From NCBI GenBank assembly GCA_034336665.1, contig JAPFBE010000003.1:37546360-37610359 (forward strand): a stretch of DNA of 64,000 nucleotides, given 5' to 3'. Position 1 is the stretch's first letter. Every line of letters begins with the position of its first letter. Positions 52,428 through 64,000 of the stretch are shown here, piece after piece. The stretch comes from Luscinia megarhynchos. Lineage: Eukaryota > Chordata > Aves > Passeriformes > Turdidae. A program made the position numbers and the translations under genes. The notes under the pieces are model-generated. The model was not told the DNA's origin, searched no databases, and saw only the letters and a program-made list of their open reading frames with translations.

Positions 52428-55400
52428 TTAGTTTTAAATTAACCTGCATTTTAATGGCTCTTTTTACAGGTGAATATGAGTGGAAGTTCATGTCCTAATG
52501 GAAAGGGACTTTTTGAGCCTCAAGGCATTTTTATTACTGAATTTCAAAGTCACTCAACACACAGCAGATATGTCAGGCTTAAGAAAAGGTCAGCAGGTTT
52601 CTTTGCAGTAAAAATTCTCGTGGAACTATGAGCCTAGGGGTGGGAGCTGGAACCAGGATCTCCCTTAATGCAATAATGTGTTATAGGTGTTTCTTGTTTG
52701 GTTTTGGTGAGCATCTGCACTCCCTGAGTGGCAGGGAGGAACTTCCTTACTTACTATTTAAAACTAGAGCAATAGTTGGGTTTTTTTTTAGTAAAGGTAT
52801 TATACTTTTATTTTCTGTGAAAGGTAACTATTTACTTTAGACTTCTGTGATCATAAGTCTTAAATTTATGGCCTATATATACCTGCTTATGTAAAAGCAT
52901 TACATACATGTAATTCTTAGATCATGATAATGCTCTTTTTTAAAGTATGTTCCACAATGAACCAAGTGAAGTTCTTAGGATTTCTTTCCAAATTTGCAGT
53001 AGCTTTTCATATAACATCAGACTTAACTTTTGTGATTAAAATGGTGCATGTGAAGCTTAGTGGTAATTCATAAAGAGCAGTCTGCTAGAATATAAAAGAA
53101 ATAGGTGCTTACATTTGTTTTTGTTTTAATCCTCGATTATTTCTTCTTTGCTTTGTTTTGAGGAACAATCTTGTAACAAATTGGTATGTTCAGAAATGTG
53201 GTGAAGAACTTTTTCCAACCACTCTCCCTTGTAACTGTGTAGTTCATGGATTATAGTAACCGTTCCAAAATCTTTCAACCTTTCCAGTGTTTAGTTGTTC
53301 ACATGCTTACTGCTTTATGCATTGTAAACATTCCAGCTTGAGCAGATGCTCCTCTCATTTTCATCTATGTAGCTTTTGTATAACTGAGACTTGGATTCCT
53401 CTACCTTAATTAGTGGTTTGTATCTCTTCATATGAAATTCTGATGAGTTGAAACCTTTGCCACTGTAATCTGTATACCAGCGACCATTAAATAAATGAAC
53501 TCTTAAACTTCATTGCTCTACTTTCTTCTTTCACTTTTTTCACTGTGTAATCAAAACAGTTCTTTCTATGTAATCAAAGCAAATGCATATGAAACATGTA
53601 ATATTTTGTTCCAAACACATTTTAAACTGTGTTATTAATGCCAACAAAAATAAGATTTCATCAACTATTGTATCTCTTTCCTATGACGTTAAAAAGAAAT
53701 ATGCATGGTAGGAAGGGCTTTGCGGCAGAAAAGATTAGCAAGTCTCTCCTTGTATCCAGAGCAAGTTTTGTCTTAATAGAGGTGTGGTAGGCTTGTACAT
53801 GGAAATATATTTGTGGCATCAGTCCTGAGGATGAGCCATGCTTGCCATCAGGCAAGTAGAGGCATGATCACAAGATGAAGACCTAAGTATGGTTGTGTAT
53901 AGACACGCAATAAATTAATAATGAATTCCTCCTGCTACTAATTCCTTTTCATCGTCTTATCAATTATCTGGGATCATGACTGTGCCAAGAAGTTGGAATA
54001 ATTATAAAATAGAACAGGATATTTCAGAATTTTTTCGTAGAAAACTACTCCTGGGGCTGAAAAATTTAGAGATTGATCTCTGCTGATACAGGTAATCTGG
54101 AGGAAAGCCAACTTTTTTTGCTTCTAGCAAGTGTTATTGAACTTAGCTTGTGTATGTTTTAAGGATTTGAAAATTTATATGTTCCTCCTAAGGTACTCAT
54201 TAGAAATGTATTAATAATGAACAATATACATCATTATCATCAGTTCTTACTACCAAGCAAGTAATTTTTTCATCTGAACACTTTTATTCTTTCTTTGGAT
54301 TTTACTTCGTATGAACTTTCTTTTACTATTCAGATAATCAAGTTTTTTGTTCATCACAAACTCCAAACAGAGACTGTGCCCATATTAATTATACATCTTT
54401 CATTAAAAAAATATATAAGAAATCAAGACTGTAGTCTTAACCTCCTTGTTAACAAAGTTTGGGCTTGCTTAAAATAACAGTCTGAATTCTGAGAACAGAG
54501 GTTTTTTCTTCTTTTTCTTTAAATTTTTGTGCAGAGATTAGTGTATGGCTGAACTCTTCAAAGCATTAGATGGAAAATCCAACTTCATTATTGTTTCTAG
54601 TATTATATTAGTTTTCTGACAAAGTAGATATATCTGTCATTCTAATTCATGTATCCACTGACTTTTGCTAAACAAATGAGAAACTTGCTTCCATGGAGCA
54701 TCAGTAATGACTTTTTGAGGCAATATTTAAGGAAAAAGAGATAAAGGTTTTTTAGTTTCAGCTCTCAAATCAGGTGCCCTGAAATTTGCAATATATGTAC
54801 AACTAAGAACTGTAGAATTTTAGCACTTCAATAGATGTAAATTAATTCATTAAATTCTGTTGTCAAAGTTGCTTATATGTGCTAAACAACCGTGAGGTTG
54901 TGATGTTACTACCCTAAAACCAGATCTTTTGATGTAATGCACATGATCTGGAGAATCTTTGCACAATTAATATGTACTGCTCTGTATAACAAATATTCTG
55001 TTGCAAGTTCTATGTAAAACAAGCAAAAAATATGCATGTAAAATAAATCAAAGTGAGTGGATGGCTCGGATTTATATACATTATGAAAACCCTGAATGCT
55101 GCTAATAAGCAGCCATCTTTCTTTGGAAACAGTGAATATCACTGTAGAGATAAGATAGTTGAATCCAAACCCTCAAAGGAAGAAAAGTTAAACCATTCCC
55201 ATTAGCCATATGCTCTCGTTCTCTATTTTAGAAAGGCTTATCAGCATTCTCAGAGTTTTTTTGTTTTGAAAGTATTTTTCTGTTAACAAGAGAGAAACAG
55301 ACTCATCAGGTGTTCATAACGTTAAAAGTTACAGAAATTGATGCAAGTTAAGCCTGAATAATTATGTAATTAAACTAAGGTGTGAATAGTGATTTATATC

Positions 55401-55475
55401 TCATTGCTGTGATGACAATGTGATTAGATGAAGCCAATAGCCATCTCAGGGCCACTTATCATATGCAGTATAATT

Positions 55476-55507
55476 CAGTCAGTCAATCAATCAATCAATC
55501 AATCATC
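55476..55507 (+). repeat. (CAAT)n / (CAGT)n microsatellite
   Basis: Two CAGT units lead into about five CAAT units and then CATCATC. Confidence 0.93.
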
Positions 55508-58500
55508 ATCCTGTTTACCAGTGGATTATGTTGCAAACAATGGTTGAAATTAACTGGCACTGTAAGCAAACAGTAGTTGAATTACTACTGTATGTTTTTT
55601 GGTAAATGGATGTCAATGAGCAAGTTGTGTTCAAAATTTGTCAGGGATAAACAGCCAACAATTCAGGATCTGAGTAACTAAAACTCTCCTCTTTCAGCAC
55701 TTAAATAAAAAACAGACAAAAATGGTTTAAGTAGCCTCAGTGGCAGAAGTGTGAAGACCATAGTGAATCTCATGCTCAGAAGTTCTTAACTATAATTTTG
55801 TCAGCTCGTTACCAGCTTCACACAGTATTGTTATTTTGGTTTTCACACTTTGCATTTATTTCAAATATAGGGAGGGATGCAAGGAAGATCAGCCTGTTTT
55901 CTACTCTTTGCTGAGTGTTTAAGTATAAGTAGTACCATGGCTTGAAGACAAGAAGTTGTGAGGAATGAACTGGTGGCAAATTCCTGGTGATGTTTTTACA
56001 AAAACATTCACTGAACTTTTTGGCTAAATTTTCAGAAGTTTCCATCACGTTAAGGTGTGGAAAGGGAAAGTTAAATGCACCTGAGCAACCCGGCTTGAGA
56101 TCTTTGTACTTCTAAACAGACTTGTAAAGACAAGGTAATTTTAGTGTTTTTTATTATTTCTGTCCTGGTATTGGCATCCATCCAGGACATAATAGGAGTT
56201 GTTTGAAGCAGTCTCTTTGAATTGAATGAACTTTGAATATAAGTAGTATGATAACTTCAGACCTTTCTTTTCTAGTTATAGTGGGGATACCAGCTACATT
56301 TGGAGCCTGAAGCAGCAAAAAGGTTTTGCTTCTTTTTAGGTATTTTTGTTGAAATCAACCATATCAAGGATGACCCAAACAGAAACAGTCTTTAACTACC
56401 TGCTACATATTTTTATTTCACTCTATTTTTTGACTGTGCAGTATTTTCATGCATAATGGCGTTTGTTCCAATTGGTTTCCAGATGGATGTGTGTGATTAC
56501 ATAGGGATAATTTAGGTATTTGCTGTTGATTTTCCAGGGCTGTTCAGTTGTGACACCAGAGGACTAATGGCACAACTCACATCCTGAGTCCAATAGATTG
56601 TGGCATACCGAGTTCTTTTTTAGGGATATGTCATAGCTGTGTAGGAAGTGAAAAAATGTTTCTTCACTTCTGCCATAATATCAGCAATGTCTTGCACAGT
56701 GGCTTTAGTATGTTGACAGCTCTGTGAGTCCTGAGTGCCTCCATTTGGTTATTGGGTTGAATTTTTATCTCTGAGAAGGCTTTTTTAATTTTTTTTTAAA
56801 TTTTTTTTTCCTCTAAGTAACATGAAAACTACACCATTTTGGACTCTACTGGCTACTGCCATAGAAACAGAAAATTATCTTTAGTGGAAAATATCATTAT
56901 TACTATTTTTGTATCATTTGTTGAGCTTCGAGAGAATATTTTCTTGATGAATTAGACCTTGGTTTTTTTGTACACTGGATGCAGTTGGGCTCTCCACATT
57001 TTGATTGTATGGGTAGTTATGTTTATTCTTCTCTCTTGGTAGGGAGGCATTGGATCAGTGTTTTATAAACTACTGTGAGGCAGGTCATAAGTGAGCTGAT
57101 TCTGAATGCTACTTCTGTTTTCTGTTTTTCTGTTTATACACATTTGTATTTAAGCTTCTGTTTAGAGGAAGATGAAAAAATTGAGTAGATTTCTTAATTG
57201 GGGTAATTCAGAATATTTAGAGCAAGATAGAAATTTTCCTATTTACATTTCTGCAGTGGAAGAAGAAATATGAATTTATGTAGCTCTGTCCCAACATGCA
57301 TTTGGAATGACAGGGATTGTGTTGCCACCCTTCTTCATTGCAAAGATAAGGCTGAAATAAGGTTTGCCATGAGGTTGCTGTTCAGTCATTGAGGTAAAAC
57401 CAATCAGTAGTGGATTTCACTTCTTGTTCCAATGGGAGCAGTGAAACAGATACCCTAGAGCTCATATGCCAGTTGGGTGACTCTGTGCCCTCAAATTAAA
57501 TTAGAAAAAAAAACGAGTAAAATGGAATAAGTTCTTTTGACTATCCTAGCAACAGGAAGGAGCTGCAGATGCATCCCACATGTAGATGAGTTATGCTATT
57601 CAAATGTTAAGGTTGCTGGGTATTAATGCTCTGGGTATTTCCGTGGTAGTAAGGTGGTGATGTTACTTCCATGAGCACTTGGATTCTTGAGTAGAAGAAT
57701 ATGACACTCTGATTTAGACAAGGCCATAGTTATTGTTATGTGTGCTGTGATAAAGCTTAAACCACTGCAAGGAGTGATGCCTTAGACAGACACCTTGTGA
57801 CTACTCAAAACTCAAAAATAGGAGTAGTAGTCTTTCGTGGTCTTCTCCCCAAGAAGCTCCAAGCAGAAGGACATAATGCATTGGAAACTTCTCTGGCTTC
57901 AGCTTGAAAATCAGAGTACTAGCAATACAAACAACTTATTAAACAAAGCTGTTCAGAAAAGGACTGTTGTGTCATCTGGGAAAGCAAACTGACATTTAGG
58001 TTTGTGGAGTTTTTCACTGCAAAGCATGCTGTATTTTCTATTTTGTCAGAACAGTATTTCCAGTCAAAGCCTGTTTTGACAGACACATCCTGACTTACCA
58101 TATTGGTAAAACACCTGATTACCCAAGGAGGGGGATGGAATGGGGGGGAAGACTGACAAATATGCTGTTTGTATCTTGTTCCATCTGAAAAACCTATGAT
58201 GGATATACCAGCCTTATTCAAAGTGTAGTTATAGGAAATATTCAGGCTTTAACTTTAGTTTCATTGGTTCTTTAATGCCTCATATCTGCCATGATCCTGC
58301 AGTTTCATGCATTAAAACATGACCAAGGGGAGTGAGTAATAGCTGTTTTGTGACAACCAACTGCCTGACAGCCATTGGTGTAATTTCAGCCAGTGCAGTG
58401 GGGTTGACAGTGAAGTCAAGCTGTACTGTGGCTGAACTTCAGGCCTATGCCTGTATCCCCAGTATATTTCACTGAGCTTATTTTTCTTAAAGCTTTCTAT

Positions 58501-61500
58501 TACTAAAATAGGCAGATACTGGGAATTAATGTAAATTCTGTAAAGGGAAAATATAATATAATCGGTTTGTTTTGAGACTGCAGTTTTGGAATCTGCTAAT
58601 GGCCACAACCAACTTTTGTACAGATTTTGGTAAACAAAATCAGATTTTGATCCCACTTCACTAATTTCTGTAAGTGCAGAAGGTATATAAATCTTTCAAG
58701 ACTGAGTTTTTCATTTTAACACATAAAGCTGCAGAAGTTGCTCCTCATTCTGAGTTCACTACAGCAACTAGCAAGCAAGACTATGACACCAAACAATAAA
58801 TCCATAAGAAGTAGTCCTGGAACTAGTGCATATGTGAGACAAAAATATATCTTCCTTTATGTTCATGTCCCCTTTGAATATAAAGAAATATACCTGTGCA
58901 TTCATTAAATTTCTGTGACCTATTAGAAATAATTGCTGTTTCATTTAAATCTTTTCTTTGAATGGAAGCTTCAAAAAAAAAAAACAACCTTCACCCTCCC
59001 GCCCCAAGGCAAAACAAGGATCAAGCTATTATTTTTCTCATAAAGAATCAGAATTGATTTAAAATATAACTAAAGTTATTTTGTTGATGGAAGTTTTACT
59101 GAGTGCTTACTAAAATGAGTATGTTTGACATCCAGATAGGTTTCAGTGCATGGCATTGGTCTTCTGGCTTGCATTCTTGGGGAAGCTGCACTATCAAATG
59201 TAAGCAACCCTGCCAAACTTCAGATATGGAAGTACAGCAGCATGTGAAGTTTAATATCAAGAGCTGTGTAGGTTAGAAAGTTCCAGTCTTCATTCTAGGG
59301 AAGCAGAGATATGTATGGTACTTGGTTTAGCAAACTGAGATAAGAGTATGTTTTAAGAAATTAGCTTCATTTATCTTTAGGCTTTATTTTTAGCAGCCAA
59401 ACATAAGCTTTGTAAGGGTTTGTGCTTTCACATAATGACAAAGAAGTGATGACAGTGGCAAGTCACCTGTGCTAGAGGGGCTAGGATGTGCACATTTGTG
59501 CTAATTTTGAGATTGTCTGCTGCTGTTGTAGCAGTAATGAAACTCTGCCCTAATGAATATGAGATCTGGGTAATTTATTTTGTGACTTCTTCAAGTGACC
59601 TTCTGTTGTGCTATGTTTAGTTTTGCATTTTCCTTTGTTTTTTATGCTTGTAACTATAATTGCTTTAAAAAAACCCAAACAAATAAAACAAAACAAAACC
59701 AAAAACAAAAAATGAAGCAGTTATTTAGGGCTGTGTATCATCGTCAAGGAAAGGAGAAAATAATTAACCAGATATTTTATGGTGTGCAAATAAAGAGAAA
59801 TTGTTGCACATGATCCTTCTTCCTAGATGAATGAGCCACATGTGTTTTCTATCCTTCCGGTAGAGATTGTTGGGCTGATATTTTGATTTTGTTTGAAAGT
59901 GTTTTACAGCTCTGTCAGGTTTGGCCAAGTGCCAAGCTTCCATCAAAACAGGAGAATTTTGTTAAAATTTCTGCTGGAAAATAATCTTAAGGCTGGAGAA
60001 TTTTTTTTTAAACCCCTGGGCATAAAAAGCAGATTTGTAACTCGAACACTTTTCAGTCACTTGGGTTTTTCAGTCTTGAGTTCCTCCTCACTTTGATTCA
60101 GATAAAAAGCCTTTAACCCCAGCCTGCATTGGTTGCTGAGCTGATAGTTATTCCTGTATGACTAACCCTGGAAATGTTTTTTCCTTTCCTTTTAATTTTT
60201 TTTGAAGAACCCTTTATTCTGGGCTTTATCCTGATAAAGTATTCCACAATGAGAACATTATTTTCTGCTTAGTCCTGTCTGGAAAGCTTTTTCAAAATAC
60301 ATTGATGTAGTCAGATAACAGATGACTGATGTTTATTACAAATGCCAGGACATTATCAGAGAGGGTTTGGTGGTGTGGAGCAATGGTAGTTGTAGGCAGA
60401 TAAAGCAAAAAAGAATGGCTTCAGTGTCTTAGAGCCATTTTTCTGTTAAACAAAGACATAAACTTTAACCCCCTTGAGGCTGGTTTTATGCATTTTTCCA
60501 CATCCACATGGCTGATTTTGGACACCAGTTGATAATTCTGTGACCCCTGTTCACTATTGGTACATGTATAATAAATGGGAGCTAGATCTTTATGCAATAT
60601 GCTTGTTGCTGTTGAATGATCTCATAAACTTGTTTGTTCAAGCGACTGCATAAAGACAGGTGTCAAGTAGGATGGGAAGTAATTTAACTTCTGGAATGCA
60701 GTGGGTGAGTGTCACAAAGGCAGAGGGGCTGTTCCCATTCAGGGGTGTCATTCAGGGGAGGTTTAACCATTATCACATGTTTGTGGAGAATCCTGACTTT
60801 AAGGTAGTCATTTTAATTTATTTGGAGAGAAACAGAGTTTTTTAGCACCTTTTCCTGATCTTCCTGCTAGGAAATAACTTCCTATTAAGTCCAGTTTTGA
60901 AGAAGTTCTGCCTTAAATATGGCATTTCAAAGGATTTCCATATTGGTTGGATTCAGATGACTCACAACCTTTCTCAGACAAGTTTCATTGCAATCTGTTA
61001 CATCACTGATTATTCGTTGAGGTCATTTACCATTGAATCTGAATGTTCTTCTAGGATATTTTGATTCTGCTGAAGTTTCAGGGGAAAAAAAAGTATGTTT
61101 TCCAACCAGTAAATAGGTGGCCATGGATTTAGGTTCAACTAATTGAATGAAAATTCTTGCTATGGAGATACCAAAACTTGGGTGACTTATAAGTTCATAT
61201 TTTGACTGACATGCAATTAATTAAAAATATTTATTTCTAGGAAGCAATTTGTGACACCCTGAAATAGATAGGTCCACTAGCTGTGAAGGGGGCCAAGGAG
61301 GACTGCATCAGATGGAGAAGTCCCTAATGACTCTAGTCATAGAGTCTGCTCTGGAGCTAGTCTTTTTCTGATTCCTGAAATGCTGCACTTCAGGAGAGCT
61401 GAGACCCACAATATTGCTGCAGATCCCAAAACAAAGCTACATTCTTCTCTACAGCCTCCCAGTTTCCAGTGCCTGGACGGACAGCAGGCTGCCTGATGGG

Positions 61501-61928
61501 GCTGGGAGCCTGAACCTTTGGGAGCCTTCCCTTGCACTGCAGTGGCAGCTTACATTGTCCTGCTCTCAGCACAGCTGAGGAGAAAACTTCTCTCACTGAG
61601 AAATCAGATTTCTAAAGGACAAGGAGTATTTTAGGGAGCAATAAATATATTTTGAATTCCAAAATTTCGTACCATTTACCTGGGGTTGTCTCCATTCCAT
61701 TTCTATCATCCAAAATATTCTGATTCTCTTAAATATAGCTCTCTTCACTAAAATTTATTGTCCTTTATCATGCCTAGAGTATAGACATTGCTGTGATATA
61801 GACCAGAAGCATTTAGCAATGTTTGGTTATTTAGGAGATTTTTCAGCATTTTAGATTTTTTTGCTGTTATCCCAACAGTATGTAAAGTAATTTGCATACT
61901 AATTTCCAATTTACTCAGCTTTAAATTT

Positions 61929-62094
61929 AGGCTGCCCAGAAGACTTGTGCCATCCCTGGCAGTCTTCAAGGCCAGGTTGAATGGGATTTTGGGCAATCTG
62001 GTGTAGTAGAAGGTGCTCCCACCTATGGCAGTGGGATTAGAACTACGTAATCTTTAAATTCTTTTCTAACCCAAGCTGTTCTATGATTCTATGA
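61929..62094 (+). mobile_element. CR1 LINE 3' end, sense to FGF14
   Basis: The fragment runs from GGCTGCCCAGAAGACTTG through TCTTCAAGGCCAGGTTGAATG and CTAACCCAAGCTG to the terminal TTCTATGATTCTATGA at 62079-62094. It is the best-preserved CR1 tail in the window and lies in the same orientation as the FGF14 transcript. Confidence 0.92.
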
Positions 62095-64000
62095 AATGTC
62101 TCAGGACTTTTCTAAAAGACTTAGAGCTATCTATGGTTTACAAAAACTGCCATTAAAATAATTTGTGACTTTTCTGAGGAGGTAATTCCACTGAGAAATT
62201 ATGTAATCCCTGAACAACACATATCCAGTAGTCAACAGGAATTAACCAAAACATAATTTTAGAAGCAAATAGTTTGATCTGAAATTGTTTGGAAACTGTT
62301 GACAAGGGTTTCTTTTTATTTTTCCCCCCTTCCAGTTGCATCCATCAGTATATGACATTTTCTTACTCGGATAGGAGGTTTCTAATAAATGATGTCTATT
62401 TGCAGTGACATTTTTATTTGGTTAAGAGTAGCAAGCCTTTTCCCCTTCACTTCCCCCCACTTTAAACTCCTCTTTTAAAATTCTTCCATTGGCCTCAAGA
62501 CTGGGATTAATACTGCTTTACAGAATAAACACAATTAATGTATAACTCAGGGTCTCTGACATGCTTGTAAATAGTGATTTCTGTCTGCCCAGTAATTAAT
62601 TGTGTCTTTTCCAGTGCTATTAAGTCCTTCTGTATAGCCTGGCAGGGACATCTACATACTGGACTAGGAAGCAGAAAACCACATTTGTACTGCTGCATTG
62701 GACAAACTGTTCATCCTCTTACTTCTTTTATTTTGCTATCTGTAAAGTGAGGGTGATTCTAATCCCTTGTGTTTCGGTATGGCCTGGAAATCTGTTGACT
62801 GCAGAGTCTTTTTACTGTGACTTTACAGTATGTGGCCACTGCTTATCATCCTCCAGGAATATGTCCCCTCCAAAGTAGAGCCTGACCCACACTCCTCTCC
62901 TGATTGAGCCCTCTCTGCTCTGCCCACTGAGCTATCCCCACCTTCTTCATGCTGCTGGAGTCCAAGTAACATGCTCACTAGAGTCTACAGAATGTTGTAA
63001 TTAACAGGGCACATTAACATCTTGTAGATACTACAGGTTTTTTTAACCTAAATATCATGGGAGAAGCTTATCTTTGAACTTTAAGAATTTCAGTTAATAA
63101 TTCTATGGGCTTTAAAATATGTATTTCAAAATATTCAAAGCCAACTGTGTTCTGAAATTGGAGAATTCTAGTAAACAGAATCACAGAGGCAAATTTTGAT
63201 GCAGTATTAGGCAGAAATTATAAACTAGCTTTGGTTTCCTTTGCATTAGAGCTGAACATCTGGAGATTTCAGGAGGCAGCCAGGCAAATTCTATGGAAGA
63301 CACTTGTCCTCTGTCAACACATGACACTTTCCCAGTGAGAGGGTGTAGGTTCTGCTCTTATGAGAATCTGAATTTTGTAGTAAGACTCTGCTTCCTTGGT
63401 GTCTCTGTCTTTCCAAATTGGGCAGATACCTATGAAACATTCTTTAGATTTTAGGTCCTTTCATATACATCAGAACTAGGCTGGAACAAGAAGCTTCAGA
63501 ATCAATCCCATTGACTCAGGTGGGATTTATGTGCCTCTGCTTTAGCTAGATTATTTGGTCAGACATGAGTATGTTTCAAGGTACTTTTCTTTGCAATGTA
63601 GAACTCAAAGCAACAAAAGAGTCTTCATAGACTTTAACTGTTTTTCTCCTCATAGGGAAAAGGTGTGAACCTGGCAACAGTCTGGAGTAAAGCTTTTATT
63701 TTCAGATAGATAATTCACAATTTTGAATTTTTTTCTCCAGTTTTGAAGCAGGTCTTTATTTCATGTTGTTAATCAGTTGAACTTTATGGTTTTAATTGAA
63801 CAAAATATTTCATTTGTTAGGAAACAAAGGATTTAAACTCTGAGTTTATGATGATTTTGTTTGTTTGGTGTGACCAGTTGTGTTTTTCTGCAAAATATAC
63901 AATGAAAAATATCGTAGGTGGGCTTTGTGGAAACACAAAGTTGACAAGTCCATGTGGCAGAGTCGTGGGAGGTTTTACTTTTTGTTTGCCATTTTCCTCC

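Larger units (their letters stand above)
45924..64000 (+). other. FGF14: Intron 1 of the FGF14-1a transcript (5' part)
   Basis: The intron runs from the donor at 45924 past the end of the window. The first ~200 bp are GC-rich, the tail of the CpG island, and the rest is AT-rich. I recognise no coding exon here; in the family the next exon begins with a D-P-Q-L-K-like peptide, and I found no such frame behind an acceptor. Contents: (ATT)n near 51147, (GGAA)n at 52391, (CAAT)n at 55476, and one CR1 3' end at 61929. A GC-richer patch at about 61290-61575 has no identity I can assign. Confidence 0.8.

Noticed and set aside
1..64000. The GAA repeat associated with SCA27B in human FGF14
   Set aside because: No GAA/TTC run of more than a few units is present. 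The human tract lies far upstream of exon 1a, so its orthologue would fall outside this window.
1..64000. CRISPR arrays, tRNA or rRNA genes, bacterial-type operons
   Set aside because: None was seen. The window is vertebrate nuclear DNA, and no cloverleaf-like or spacer-repeat pattern was found by eye.

Overview
This window is vertebrate nuclear DNA, almost certainly from a bird. It carries several CR1 LINE 3' ends, the dominant avian retrotransposon, with the diagnostic ATTCTATGA-type tail, and at least one solo LTR of a kind common in songbird genomes. It is otherwise AT-rich, sparse in repeats and sparse in genes. The one recognisable coding element is the first coding exon of FGF14 (FHF4), isoform 1a, on the + strand at 45731-45923. 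It encodes 64 residues plus one base and ends at a consensus splice donor.

Layout. Positions 1 to about 43.0 kb are AT-rich non-coding DNA with scattered CR1 fragments (5978, 13575, 25497, 28185), two LTRs on the minus strand (about 6490-6950; 10900-11938) and short microsatellites. At 43.15-43.49 kb is a very GC-rich minisatellite of five 60-71 bp units. Each unit contains a near-consensus RE1/NRSE (REST) motif. From about 44.56 to 46.13 kb is a CpG island that holds the exon 1a promoter, a (GT)n tract, a (GACCC)n pentanucleotide tract, two short upstream ORFs and exon 1a itself. From 45924 to the end of the window is the first intron of the 1a transcript, AT-rich, with one + strand CR1 3' end near 62 kb.

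How it fits together. FGF14 1a is an intracellular modulator of voltage-gated sodium channels, expressed in neurons. In mammals the alternative exon 1b lies far upstream, so the sequence left of exon 1a is probably also intron of the longer 1b transcript; this is inference, because exon 1b is not in the window. The most interesting observation is the tandem RE1 array about 2.3-2.6 kb upstream of the exon 1a start codon. It looks like a neuronal-restriction silencer site that has been amplified as part of a minisatellite.

Limits. No conservation, expression or database search was possible. Intron blocks are described only by what can be read by eye, and the long open frames in GC-rich DNA are treated as artefacts.
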